In this document: one piece after another, positions 8,452-18,313 of the stretch | How the letters are laid out: every line of letters starts with the position of its first letter | How positions within the stretch are numbered: position 1 is the stretch's first letter | Source: Xanthobacteraceae bacterium | Lineage (GTDB): Bacteria; Pseudomonadota; Alphaproteobacteria; Rhizobiales; Xanthobacteraceae | Reading direction: 5' to 3' | Assembly (NCBI GenBank): GCA_022844205.1 | Contig: JALHMF010000005.1 | Location: 62,001-126,000, forward strand | DNA: 64,000 nt | The notes under the pieces: generated by a model | Databases searched by the model: none | The model's input: the letters and a program-made list of their open reading frames with translations, nothing else | Told to the model about the DNA's origin: nothing | Position numbers and translations under genes: made by a program

Positions 8452-8536
8452 TATCGCTCTCCCTATTTAGGAAGTTTTGCATAACTTTGCGGCGGTCTCG
8501 CGACCGAATGAGATCGAAATTTCGTTGGTCGACTCG

Positions 8537-9613
8537 TTACCGATTATCCCCCACCACCGCTTCGATCACCGCCTTCGTCACCGCCACCGTCTTAGCCTTG
8601 CCGCCGAGGTCCGGCGTGTGCAGCGACTTGTCGGCGGTGACGCGTTCGATCGCGCGCATGAGGCGGGCTGATCCCGCCTTCTCGCCGAGATGATCGAGCA
8701 TCATGGTTGCGGTCCAGAAGGTGCCGAGCGGGTTGGCGATGCCTTTGCCCACGATATCGAAGGCGCTGCCGTGAATCGGCTCGAACATCGACGGATATTT
8801 CCGTTCGGGATTGAGGTTCGCCGTCGGCGCGATGCCGAGCGAGCCGCCGAGCGCGGCGGCGAGGTCGGACAGAATATCCGCATGCAGGTTGGTGGCGACA
8901 ATCGTGTCCAGCGTTTCCGGCCGCATCACCATGCGCATGGTCATGGCGTCGACCAACATTTTATCCCATTTCACATCGGAAAATTCCTTGGAGACTTCCA
9001 GCGCGATCTCGTCCCACATCACCATGGCGTGACGCTGGGCGTTGGATTTTGTCACCACGGTGAGAAATTTGCGCGGGCGGGAGCGGGCGAGTGCGAACGC
9101 AAAGCGCATGATGCGCGCAACACCCGTGCGCGTGAACATCGCCACATCGGTCGCCACTTCTTCCGGATGGCCGCGATGCGCGCGGCCGCCGACGCCGGCA
9201 TATTCGCCTTCGGAATTCTCGCGCACGATCACCCAGTCGAGATTTTTGTCGGTGGCATTTCGCAAAGGGCTTTCGATGCCCGGCAAAATTCTTATGGGCC
9301 GCACGTTCGCATATTGATCGAAGCCCTGGCAGATCGCGAGCCGCAGACCCCACAGCGTGATGTGGTCCGGCACGTCGGGGGCACCCACGGCGCCGAAAAA
9401 GATCGCGTCGCTGTGGCGGATCTGATCGTTGCCGTCCGCCGGCATCATGATGCCGTGCTTTTTGTAATAGTCCGTGCCCCAGTCATAATGCGTGAAGTCG
9501 AATTTGAAACTGCCCTCGCGCGCGGCGAGGGCGTTCAAAACTTCGACACCGGCGGCGATGACTTCGCCGCCGATGCCGTCGCCGGGAATGGCGGCGATCT
9601 TGTAGGTTTTCAT
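8537..9613 (-). CDS. Tartrate/D-malate dehydrogenase-type beta-decarboxylating dehydrogenase
   Basis: A 358-residue member of the isocitrate/isopropylmalate dehydrogenase family. GDGIGGEV near the N-terminus, VRENSEGEYAG, the catalytic VTKSNAQRHA region (Lys in TKSN) and the metal/NAD motif ATNLHADILSDLAAALGGSLGIAPTANLNP are all present. TLWGLRLAICQGFDQYANVRPIRILPGI is characteristic of the tartrate dehydrogenase/D-malate dehydrogenase (TtuC/DmlA) branch, not LeuB. Expected reaction is NAD-dependent oxidative decarboxylation of a 2-hydroxy acid. The next gene on the same strand encodes a substrate-binding protein for carboxylates, which fits uptake plus oxidation. Confidence 0.88.
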   Translation of the reverse strand: MKTYKIAAIPGDGIGGEVIAAGVEVLNALAAREGSFKFDFTHYDWGTDYYKKHGIMMPADGNDQIRHSDAIFFGAVGAPDVPDHITLWGLRLAICQGFDQYANVRPIRILPGIESPLRNATDKNLDWVIVRENSEGEYAGVGGRAHRGHPEEVATDVAMFTRTGVARIMRFAFALARSRPRKFLTVVTKSNAQRHAMVMWDEIALEVSKEFSDVKWDKMLVDAMTMRMVMRPETLDTIVATNLHADILSDLAAALGGSLGIAPTANLNPERKYPSMFEPIHGSAFDIVGKGIANPLGTFWTATMMLDHLGEKAGSARLMRAIERVTADKSLHTPDLGGKAKTVAVTKAVIEAVVGDNR

Positions 9614-9623
9614 TGCTGCCCGC

Positions 9624-10607
9624 TTAGTTGCCGACGGTGACGCCCGCCTTCTTGATGATCGGGACCCACTTGTCGACTTCGCTGGCGACGAGCTTCTGCA
9701 GGGATTCAGATGTCATCTCGGCGTCGGAGGGAAGCGACATGCCAAGGTCGAGCATCCGGCTGCGGATGGTCTCGTCCTTCATGGCGGCCCTGGCGGCCTC
9801 GTTCAGCTTGTCCACCACCGGCTTCGGCGTGCCCTTGGGCGCGAACATCGCGTTCCAGCCGGACACCTGGAAGTCCGCGAGGCCCGCTTCCTTCGAGGTC
9901 GGAATGTCCTTCATCGACGGCACGCGATCGGGTACGGCGACCACAAGGCCGCGCACCTGGCCGCCCTTGATCTGGGCCGCGACACCTACCGTTTGATCGC
10001 AGACGTAATCGAGTTCGCCGCCCATCAAGGCCACGAGCGCGGGGCCGGAGCCGCGATAGGGAACGTGGGTCGGCTTCACGCCGAGGAGGGAGTCGAGGAA
10101 GAGGCAGGTGAGATGCGAGGTGGCGCCGACGCCGCCGGTGCCGTAGTTCACCTTCTCGCCGTTCTTTTTCACGTATTCCATGAACTGCTTGAAGTCCTTG
10201 ATGTCGGACTTGGCGTTCACCACCACGAGCATTGGCGTGCCGCCGGTGTTCATGATGAACTCGAAATCCTTGCGCGGGTCGTAGGCGAGATTCGGATAGA
10301 GGCCGACCGAGGCGGCCTGCGTGCCGAGATTGCCCATCAAGAGCGTGTAGCCGTCGGCGGTCGCCTTCGCGACGCGGGTGACGCCGGTGGTGCCGCCGGC
10401 GCCGGCGATGTTTTCGACGACGATCTGCTGTCCGAGCGTCTTCGACATGTGGTTCGCCATCAGGCGGGCGACAATGTCCGTCGTGCCGCCGGCGGCGAAG
10501 GGCACGATCAGGGTGACGGTGCGATCCGGATAATTCTGGGCTTGCGAAGCTGAGATGCCGGCGATGAGTGCCGCCGAAAGCAAAATGGAACGAACCAATG
10601 GGCGCAT
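9624..10607 (-). CDS. Periplasmic solute-binding protein of the Bug/TctC family
   Basis: A 327-residue exported protein. The N-terminus MRPLVRSILLSAALIAGISASQAQ is a clear signal peptide, followed by NYPDRTVTLIVPFAAGGTTDIVARLMA, the Bug-family ligand-loop signature, and GVKPTHVPYRGSGPALVALMGG later. Bug proteins bind small carboxylates for tripartite tricarboxylate (TctABC) transporters; the membrane subunits are not in this window. The chosen ATG has GGAGG five bases upstream and gives a proper signal peptide; longer versions do not. It is transcribed before the dehydrogenase, ten bases apart. Confidence 0.9.
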   Translation of the reverse strand: MRPLVRSILLSAALIAGISASQAQNYPDRTVTLIVPFAAGGTTDIVARLMANHMSKTLGQQIVVENIAGAGGTTGVTRVAKATADGYTLLMGNLGTQAASVGLYPNLAYDPRKDFEFIMNTGGTPMLVVVNAKSDIKDFKQFMEYVKKNGEKVNYGTGGVGATSHLTCLFLDSLLGVKPTHVPYRGSGPALVALMGGELDYVCDQTVGVAAQIKGGQVRGLVVAVPDRVPSMKDIPTSKEAGLADFQVSGWNAMFAPKGTPKPVVDKLNEAARAAMKDETIRSRMLDLGMSLPSDAEMTSESLQKLVASEVDKWVPIIKKAGVTVGN

Positions 10608-10899
10608 TGAATCCTCCGTGAGGCGGTCCGGGTTTGCCCCGGATTCACGCCGGCGGGGAGCGTAGAACGCCACGCAGGCCGATACAATCAGCGCGCCGGC
10701 TGCGCCGCGCTTTCGGTATCTGTCGCCGCTGAATTCCATCCAGTACGATTTCCGCCGCTGGCGAGCCGGCGAGCAGGATGCGCGTGAGGCAGGGAAATTC
10801 CGGTGTCGATCAACGGCATGGCGACGAGCTTGCGGAATACCGGTTGAAGGTTTGCGTTAGCCTGCGTGCGGCCAGAACATCGCCAGCAATCGCGGCGGC
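10608..10899. other. Gap with no feature recognised
   Basis: This 292-base stretch holds the leader of the Bug-family gene next to 10607. Beyond that I see no gene, repeat or terminator. Confidence 0.4.
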
Positions 10900-11106
10900 T
10901 TAATCCCGGCCCATGTCTCCGCTCGCGGAACCGTTCGGCCTCATCGAGCCGGGGAGATAGTCTTCGCTCGCCTCGCGGGCTGCGGCCTTTTCCATGAATT
11001 CCGCGGCCATCTCACGAAGTTGCCGCGCGGTTTCCATGTCGTAGCAGGTGCGCGAAAGCCGGAGGCATCGCGCCGCCTGCTTCCGAAAGAATTCTGCGTC
11101 AGCCAT
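10900..11106 (-). CDS. Small conserved rhizobial protein, function unknown
   Basis: A 68-residue protein starting MADAEFFRKQAARCLRLSRTCYDMETARQLREMAAEFMEKAAA. The pattern of an N-terminal FxRxQAxRCLRLxxxCxDxxxAxxLRxMAAEFxxKA helix pair is familiar from many uncharacterised small proteins of Bradyrhizobium and relatives, often present in several copies per genome. It is predicted all-helical and soluble, with two Cys at residues 14 and 21 (seven apart). Longer starts exist, but the homologous core begins at this ATG. Confidence 0.7.
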   Translation of the reverse strand: MADAEFFRKQAARCLRLSRTCYDMETARQLREMAAEFMEKAAAREASEDYLPGSMRPNGSASGDMGRD

Positions 11107-11250
11107 TTTCCCAGTCCTGTTTGCATCGCCGATTTTTGCAGCGGGCGATTTCCTTCTCTTGTCTGTAAAATCATCCAAGGCCCGATCGGTTCCAGTAAAT
11201 TCACAGAAAGCAGCCATTCCGCGGGGACATGGTGCTTTTGAGTACGAAAA

Positions 11251-11265
11251 GAACATGTGAAGAAC
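11251..11265. promoter_or_regulatory. SOS box (LexA site), exact alphaproteobacterial consensus
   Basis: GAAC-ATGTGAA-GAAC matches GAAC-N7-GAAC, the reverse complement of GTTC-N7-GTTC, which is the LexA operator of Alphaproteobacteria. It lies 79 bases before the recA start, where LexA would cover the promoter. Confidence 0.85.
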
Positions 11266-11279
11266 ATGCTTGCGAATTA

Positions 11280-11294
11280 GAACAAAACATGTAC
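11280..11294. promoter_or_regulatory. Second, imperfect SOS-like box before recA
   Basis: GAAC-AAAACAT-GTAC differs from GAAC-N7-GAAC at one position. Its first base is 29 bases downstream of the first box's first base, so a second LexA dimer could bind on a similar face of the helix. Support is weaker than for the upstream site. Confidence 0.5.
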
Positions 11295-11343
11295 ATTGGT
11301 CCCGTTCCGTTTCGCCCCTAGGAATCAGACCGGGAGTCTTTCA

Positions 11344-12435
<1,092 letters not shown>

Positions 12436-12631
12436 CGGGCGTTCCGGGCTGTCCCCGATCCAGCCCGGTCCGTTCTCCGGCCTCTCGCGGGGCGCCTCTC
12501 GTGTCTTGCCGGATTGCCTCAGCCAACAAGGTCCGCCGCCCACACTGCCCCGGCGCGGCGGGCCTTGTCGCGTCTTTAGGCGGCGGCGCTTTCCCTCGAC
12601 ACCATGCGAGTGCGCCGCTACACAAACGCCC

Positions 12632-15301
12632 ATGAAAGCGACCAGCAGCGGCGTCAACGAAATCCGGTCCACGTTCCTGGAGTACTTCGCGAAGGCGGGG
12701 CACGAAATCCTGCCGTCCTCGCCGCTGGTGCCGCGCAACGACCCGACGCTGATGTTCACCAACGCGGGCATGGTGCAGTTCAAGAACGTCTTCACCGGCG
12801 TCGAGAAGCGGCCCTACAGCCGCGCGGTCACCTCGCAGAAATGCGTGCGCGCGGGCGGCAAGCACAACGATCTCGACAATGTCGGCTACACCGCGCGGCA
12901 TCACACCTTTTTCGAGATGCTCGGCAATTTCTCGTTCGGCGACTATTTCAAGGACCGCGCGATCGAGCTGGCGTGGAATCTCTGCACCAAGACCTTCGAT
13001 CTGCCGAAGGACAAGCTCCTCGTCACCGTCTATTACACCGACGACGAGGCGTTCTCGCTCTGGAAAAAAATCGCGGGCTTGCCCGAAAGCCGCATCATCC
13101 GCATCGCGACCTCCGACAATTTCTGGGCGATGGGCGACACCGGCCCGTGCGGCCCGTGCTCGGAAATCTTCATCGACCAGGGCGACAAGTTGCAGGGCGG
13201 CCCGCCCGGAAGCCCGGACGAGGACGGCGACCGCTTCCTGGAATTCTGGAATCTCGTCTTCATGCAGTACGAGCAGGTCACGCGCGATCAGCGCATCGAC
13301 CTGCCGCGTCCGTCGATCGACACCGGCATGGGGCTCGAGCGCATCTCCGCCATCCTGCAGGGCGTCTATTCCAATTACGACACGGACCTGTTCAAGGCGC
13401 TGATCCGCGCGAGCGAGGAAGCAACCGGCGTGAAAGCCGAAGGCGAACACCGCGCGTCGCACCGTGTGATCGCCGACCACCTGCGCGCGTCGTCGTTCCT
13501 GGTCGCCGACGGTGTGCTGCCGTCGAACGAAGGCCGCGGGTATGTGGTGAGACGCATCATGCGCCGCGCCATGCGGCACGCCGAATTGCTCGGCGCCAAG
13601 GATCCGCTGATGTACCGGCTGGTGCCCGCCTTGTTGCGCGAGATGGGACAGGCCTTTCCCGAACTCATCCGCGCCGAGGCGCTGATCAGCGAGACGCTGA
13701 AGCTCGAGGAAACGCGTTTTCGCAAGACGCTGGAACGCGGGCTGGTCATTCTGGATCAGGAATCGAAGCCGCTGAAAAAAGGCGACAGCCTGAAGGGCGA
13801 GACCGCGTTCACGCTCTATGACACGTATGGATTTCCCCTCGACCTCACGCAGGACGCGCTCAAGCCGCGCGGCATTTCCGTCGACTTGCAGGGCTTCGAA
13901 GCCGCGATGCAAAAACAGAAAGCCAAAGCGCGCGAAAGCTGGAAAGGCTCCGGCGATGCCGCGACGGAAACGATCTGGTTCGGTCTGAAGGAAAAACTCG
14001 GCGCCAGCGAATTCCTCGGCTATGAAACCGAAACCGCCGAAGGGGTGGTCTCCGCGATCGTGCGCGGCAACGCCGAAGTGGCTTCGCTGAAGGCGGGCGA
14101 TGAGGGGGCGGTCGTTCTCAACCAGACGCCGTTCTATGGCGAATCCGGCGGACAGGTCGGCGACACCGGGCTGCTCGTCGCCGACGGCATCCGTTTCCGC
14201 GTCACCGATACGCAGAAGAAGGCCGGCGATCTGTTCGTGCATTTCGGCCGGCTGGAGCAGGGCACGATTGCGCCCGGAAAAGCCTTGTCGCTGGAAGTCG
14301 ATCGCACGCGCCGCGCCGACATCCGCCGCAACCATTCGGCGACGCATCTCCTGCACGAAGCGCTGCGGCAGGTGCTCGGCGATCACGTCGCGCAAAAGGG
14401 ATCGCTCGTGGCGCCCGACCGGTTGCGGTTCGACTTCTCGCATCCGAAACCGATCAGCGCCGAAGAACTTTCCAAAATCGAGGACATGGCGAACGATTAC
14501 GTGCTGCAAAATTCCGCGGTGACGACACGACTGATGGCGCTCGATGAGGCGCGCAGTTCCGGCGCCCGCGCGCTGTTCGGGGAAAAATACGGCGACGAAG
14601 TGCGCGTGGTCGCCATGGGCGAGGGTGGCGGCAACACGCTCGGCTGGTCGGTGGAACTTTGCGGCGGCACGCATGTCGCGCGCACGGGCGAGATCGGGAT
14701 CATCGCGGGTCTCGCGGAAAGCGGTGTGGCGTCGGGCGTGCGCCGTCTGGAAGCGGTGACGGGCGCGGGCGCGCGGCGGCAATTGTCCGGCGAAAGCAAA
14801 AAGCTGCGTGATCTTGCGGATGCGCTCAAGGCGCCGGTGGGTGAACTCGACCAGCGTCTTTCCCAACTGATGGACGACCGGAAAAGACTCGAGCGCGAAT
14901 TGTCCGACGCCCGGAAAAAACTCGCGATGGGCGGCGGCGGGGCTGCGAAATCCGCCGACGATTCCGTGCAGAAAATCGGCGACGTGAAGCTCCTCGCGAA
15001 ATCCGTCGAGGGCATCGAGATGAAGGACCTGAAGAGCCTCGCCGATGAAGGCAAGAAGCAGATCGGCTCCGGTGTCGTCGCGATCATCGCCGTGGGCGAA
15101 GACGGAAAAGCCGGCATTGTGGTCGGCGTCACCGACGATCTCGTGAAGCGCTTCAACGCGGTCGATCTCGTGAAAAAAGGCTCCGAGGCGATGGGCGGCA
15201 AGGGCGGCGGCGGCCGCCCCGACATGGCGCAGGCGGGCGGACCCGATGGCGCCAAGGCCGATGCCGCGCTGAAGGCGATCGCGGCGGCCATCGCGGGCTG
15301 A
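12632..15301 (+). CDS. alaS: Alanyl-tRNA synthetase
   Basis: Class II synthetase that charges tRNA-Ala, 889 residues. Visible landmarks: N-terminal [35 protein letters not shown] (motif 1 region), [27 protein letters not shown], the editing-domain zinc motif [12 protein letters not shown] with HxxxH, and [16 protein letters not shown] with CxxxH, followed by the C-terminal Gly-rich domain. The ATG at 12632 gives the expected family N-terminus. It follows recA by 196 bases, the recA-alaS neighbour order common in Rhizobiales. Long frames on the opposite strand are shadows. Confidence 0.97.
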   Translation: MKATSSGVNEIRSTFLEYFAKAGHEILPSSPLVPRNDPTLMFTNAGMVQFKNVFTGVEKRPYSRAVTSQKCVRAGGKHNDLDNVGYTARHHTFFEMLGNFSFGDYFKDRAIELAWNLCTKTFDLPKDKLLVTVYYTDDEAFSLWKKIAGLPESRIIRIATSDNFWAMGDTGPCGPCSEIFIDQGDKLQGGPPGSPDEDGDRFLEFWNLVFMQYEQVTRDQRIDLPRPSIDTGMGLERISAILQGVYSNYDTDLFKALIRASEEATGVKAEGEHRASHRVIADHLRASSFLVADGVLPSNEGRGYVVRRIMRRAMRHAELLGAKDPLMYRLVPALLREMGQAFPELIRAEALISETLKLEETRFRKTLERGLVILDQESKPLKKGDSLKGETAFTLYDTYGFPLDLTQDALKPRGISVDLQGFEAAMQKQKAKARESWKGSGDAATETIWFGLKEKLGASEFLGYETETAEGVVSAIVRGNAEVASLKAGDEGAVVLNQTPFYGESGGQVGDTGLLVADGIRFRVTDTQKKAGDLFVHFGRLEQGTIAPGKALSLEVDRTRRADIRRNHSATHLLHEALRQVLGDHVAQKGSLVAPDRLRFDFSHPKPISAEELSKIEDMANDYVLQNSAVTTRLMALDEARSSGARALFGEKYGDEVRVVAMGEGGGNTLGWSVELCGGTHVARTGEIGIIAGLAESGVASGVRRLEAVTGAGARRQLSGESKKLRDLADALKAPVGELDQRLSQLMDDRKRLERELSDARKKLAMGGGGAAKSADDSVQKIGDVKLLAKSVEGIEMKDLKSLADEGKKQIGSGVVAIIAVGEDGKAGIVVGVTDDLVKRFNAVDLVKKGSEAMGGKGGGGRPDMAQAGGPDGAKADAALKAIAAAIAG

Positions 15302-15308
15302 CGCCGCG

Positions 15309-15389
15309 GTCATGCCCGCGCAAGCGGGCATCCAGTAATCACTGAATCGAAGTTGTGTACTGGATCGTCCGCTTTCGCGGACGATGACA
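15309..15389. repeat. Intergenic palindromic repeat (CATGCCCGC class)
   Basis: TCATGCCCGCGCAAGCGGGCATCC in two halves, then ATCCAGTAATC and ACTGGATCGTCCGC...GCGGACGATGAC. This is the same unit as the second half of the 226-base repeats at 6747 and 7581, here in a single copy directly after alaS, where it may serve as the transcription end. Confidence 0.75.
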
Positions 15390-15565
15390 ATGCAATTGCC
15401 GGTTTTTCAAGGATCGATTCCGCTTCTTAAAGTATTGATTCAAGTACCTTCAGTGTTGATTCGGAAGGTTCACCTTCCTCAACAGATTCAACGAAAAACA
15501 GCCTGAGCGCGGACGCTCAAGCCGTTGTATCCGGGAACGAAAACGACGGACCAGCCAACTCCGTT
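15390..15565. other. AT-richer gap, no gene recognised
   Basis: Between two intergenic repeats lie 176 bases of noticeably lower GC, including direct repetition of TTGATTC (near 15434 and 15456). I find no open frame with a ribosome binding site and no RNA gene. Confidence 0.4.
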
Positions 15566-15720
15566 CTCATGCTGAGGAGCCCGCCGCAGGCGGGCGTCTC
15601 GAAGCATGGGCAGCCTCTCCCTTCGAGACGCGCTCTGCAAGTCGGCTGTTGCCGACTTGCTTATCCAATACCCGATATCGGGTAAACCCGACATCGGCGG
15701 CGCTCCTCAGGATGAGGCGG
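15566..15720. repeat. Composite intergenic repeat with nested hairpins
   Basis: A CTCATGCTGAGG...CTCCTCAGGATGAGG unit interrupted by two inserted hairpins: AAGTCGGCTGTTGCCGACTT (15639-15658), also seen inserted at 7815, and ATACCCGATATCGGGTA near 15668-15684. The nesting shows that small hairpins can insert into the larger repeat family. Confidence 0.75.
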
Positions 15721-15744
15721 TTGTTGCCGTATTTTATACCCGAA

Positions 15745-16956
15745 TTACGCCATCGCCTTCTTCAGGTTCTCGTCGATCTTGTCGAGGAACCCGGTGGTGG
15801 AAAGCCACGGCTGGTCCGCGCCGACGAGCAGCGCCAGATCCTTCGTCATGTGGCCGCTCTCGACGGTGTCCACGCAGACCTTCTCCAGCGTATGCGAGAA
15901 TTTGGCCAGCGCCGCGTTGTTGTCGAGCTTGGCGCGATGGGCGAGGCCGCGCGTCCAGGCGAAGATCGAGGCGATCGAATTGGTCGATGTCTCCTTGCCC
16001 TTCTGGTGCTCGCGGTAATGGCGCGTCACCGTGCCGTGCGCGGCTTCCGCTTCCACCGTCTTGCCGTCGGGCGTCATCAGCACCGACGTCATCAGGCCCA
16101 GCGATCCGAAGCCCTGCGCCACCGTGTCGGACTGCACGTCGCCGTCGTAGTTCTTGCAGGCCCAGACATAACCGCCGGACCATTTGAGTGCGGCCGCGAC
16201 CATGTCGTCAATCAGGCGGTGCTCGTAGGTGATTTTTTTCTTCTCGAACTCGGTTTTGAATTCGGAGTCGAAAATCTGCTGGAAAATTTCCATGAAGCGT
16301 CCGTCGTACTGCTTCAAGATCGTGTTCTTGGTCGAGAGATAAACCGAGTAGCCGCGGGCGAGGCCGTAATTCAGCGATGCGCGCGCGAAGTCGCGGATGC
16401 TGTCGTCGAGGTTATACATCGCCATCGCGACGCCGGAGCCCGGCGCCTTGAACACTTCCTTCTCGATCACCTTGCCGTCGGTGCCGGTGAACTTGATCGA
16501 GAGCGTGCCCGCGGTCGGAAACTTGAAATCGGTGGCGCGATACTGGTCGCCGTAGGCGTGGCGGCCGATGATGATCGGCTTGGTCCAGCCGGGCACGAGG
16601 CGCGGGATATTCTTGCAGATGATCGGCTCACGGAAAATCGTGCCGCCGAGAATGTTGCGGATGGTGCCGTTCGGCGAACGCCACATCTCCTTCAGACCGA
16701 ATTCCTTCACGCGGCCTTCGTCGGGCGTGATGGTCGCGCATTTCACCGCGACGCCGACTTCGCGCGTCTTGTTCGCGGCGTCGATCGTCACCTGATCGTT
16801 CGTCCGGTCGCGATACTCTACGCCGAGATCGTAATACAGCAGGTCCACATCGAGGTAGGGATGGATCAGCTTGTCCTTGATGAGCTTCCAGATGATGCGG
16901 GTCATCTCGTCGCCGTCCATTTCGACGACGGGATTGGCAACCTTGATCTTCGCCAT
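15745..16956 (-). CDS. icd: NADP-dependent isocitrate dehydrogenase
   Basis: TCA-cycle enzyme converting isocitrate to 2-oxoglutarate and CO2 with NADP. The 403-residue protein is of the dimeric eukaryote-like type usual in Alphaproteobacteria: [36 protein letters not shown]-like substrate loop ([20 protein letters not shown]), [15 protein letters not shown], and the metal/NADP motif [26 protein letters not shown] followed by [12 protein letters not shown]. Length is standard. It ends 25 bases after the composite repeat, and convergent orientation with alaS explains the repeats between them. Confidence 0.96.
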   Translation of the reverse strand: MAKIKVANPVVEMDGDEMTRIIWKLIKDKLIHPYLDVDLLYYDLGVEYRDRTNDQVTIDAANKTREVGVAVKCATITPDEGRVKEFGLKEMWRSPNGTIRNILGGTIFREPIICKNIPRLVPGWTKPIIIGRHAYGDQYRATDFKFPTAGTLSIKFTGTDGKVIEKEVFKAPGSGVAMAMYNLDDSIRDFARASLNYGLARGYSVYLSTKNTILKQYDGRFMEIFQQIFDSEFKTEFEKKKITYEHRLIDDMVAAALKWSGGYVWACKNYDGDVQSDTVAQGFGSLGLMTSVLMTPDGKTVEAEAAHGTVTRHYREHQKGKETSTNSIASIFAWTRGLAHRAKLDNNAALAKFSHTLEKVCVDTVESGHMTKDLALLVGADQPWLSTTGFLDKIDENLKKAMA

Positions 16957-17139
16957 GCGCGCGGCCTTTCGTGAGAACGTGGGAGCAGCCGGCGGACGGC
17001 CGCGTCAATCTCTATCTGCTGAGGAAAATCCCCGGCCGCCGGTGGCGGCGTGGCTGCTATAGCAAAGGCCTGCCGGAAGACAAAGCCTGCCTCGCTGGAA
17101 ACCATTTCCGGCTGCCGGAAATGCCGCGTCCGGCTGCGG

Positions 17140-18309
17140 TCACGACAGGCGGGCCGCCAGTCTGCGCAAGCTCCGCCGGATATCCAGCCAAAGGATCAGC
17201 CCATACGCACGACTTGCGGGTTTGCCGGGGTAAGCCAGCCTGAGCAGGCGTTGCAGCGTATGCCGGTTTTCCATGCGATGAAAACGTTCGACGGCGTTAC
17301 GGACGCCGAACATCTCGACGAGGCCCGGCCAGTTGCGGGCAAAGAGTTCAGCCACAAGCGGATGGGCGAGGGCGGCGGACGCGGGCTTGTTTCCGTCGCG
17401 GATGGATAACAACGCGATATCGATCAGCCGAAGAGCGACATGGGTGCGCAGCCGTTCGGCCCGCTCGAAGCAGACCCGCGCGCGTTCGAACTGGCGCAGC
17501 GGGAGATTTGCAGGATCGCCTGCGAGCTCAGTCCCGTTTCGGCCGGGAACAAGATCGCGGGACATCGGCAGATCGATCAGCATCGAGCCGCCCAGGAAAT
17601 GACAAAGCGGCAGGAAGTGCTGTTCGACATCGAGCAAAGCGAGCGTCTCCGCATCCGCCATCGGGCGCGCGAGATCGAGCACGAAGCGCCGGTAGACCTG
17701 GGGCGGGCGCTTGACCCAGAGCATGTTCAGCAGTCCCGGCTGCGAAATGTGGACCGCTTGCATGAGGCTTTCATAGGCGGCTTCCGTAACGGAGCGCACA
17801 CGCGGAGCGACATCGGGCTCGCGCATCACGCCTGTGTTGCCCGGCGATGTGAAGCCGCCATTCACGCCCGGAACGAAACCGGAAGCTCTGGCAACGCTCA
17901 TGGCCACGCTCGAGCGTGCCCCGATTTGAGCCTGCACATGCATCGATGCAAATTCGGGGAACAGCGTCACGCTGGAGTCGAGGAAGCAGATGAATTCTCC
18001 CTTTGCATGGTCCAGTCCCAGCAATGCGTCCTGCATCGGGCTGCTTCCGGAATCCGACATCAGGGCCGTGAAGCGGGGGTCGCCCGCAAACTCATCCTGC
18101 ATGGAATTGCGAGCTGTCCGTTTAATGACGACGATGAATTCCGCGTACGGGTAATCCTGCGCGCGCAGCGAAGCGATCGTTTCCCGCAAGCCGCCGGATG
18201 GAGCGGCATCCTCGTAAAGCACGAAGGACAAAACCGGCATGCGCACCGCCGGCGGCAGGGGGCTGCCGCAAAGGCTCCCGGTTGGTTGGCCGCTCGTGCC
18301 GGTGTCCAT
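17140..18309 (-). CDS. Degenerate GT2-like glycosyltransferase paralogue (fourth gene of the operon)
   Basis: A 389-residue protein built like the other three in the operon: VLSFVLYEDAAPSGGLRETIASLRAQDYPYAEFIVVIKRT, then GEFICFLDSSVTLFPEFASMHVQAQ and HFLGGSMLIDLPMS. The alignment with the intact paralogues is clear, but the nucleotide-binding VDDGS is replaced by VIKRT and the metal-binding DSDD by DSSV (residues 111-114). It therefore probably lacks normal transferase activity and may be a scaffold, acceptor-binding or regulatory partner. It starts four bases after the preceding gene ends. No signal peptide or membrane helix is seen. Confidence 0.7.
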   Translation of the reverse strand: MDTGTSGQPTGSLCGSPLPPAVRMPVLSFVLYEDAAPSGGLRETIASLRAQDYPYAEFIVVIKRTARNSMQDEFAGDPRFTALMSDSGSSPMQDALLGLDHAKGEFICFLDSSVTLFPEFASMHVQAQIGARSSVAMSVARASGFVPGVNGGFTSPGNTGVMREPDVAPRVRSVTEAAYESLMQAVHISQPGLLNMLWVKRPPQVYRRFVLDLARPMADAETLALLDVEQHFLPLCHFLGGSMLIDLPMSRDLVPGRNGTELAGDPANLPLRQFERARVCFERAERLRTHVALRLIDIALLSIRDGNKPASAALAHPLVAELFARNWPGLVEMFGVRNAVERFHRMENRHTLQRLLRLAYPGKPASRAYGLILWLDIRRSLRRLAARLS

Positions 18310-18313
18310 GGGC

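Noticed and set aside
15488-15694. Open frame of 68 codons on the minus strand before icd's 3' end
   Set aside because: It runs through the composite intergenic repeat with its nested hairpins and has no ribosome binding site.
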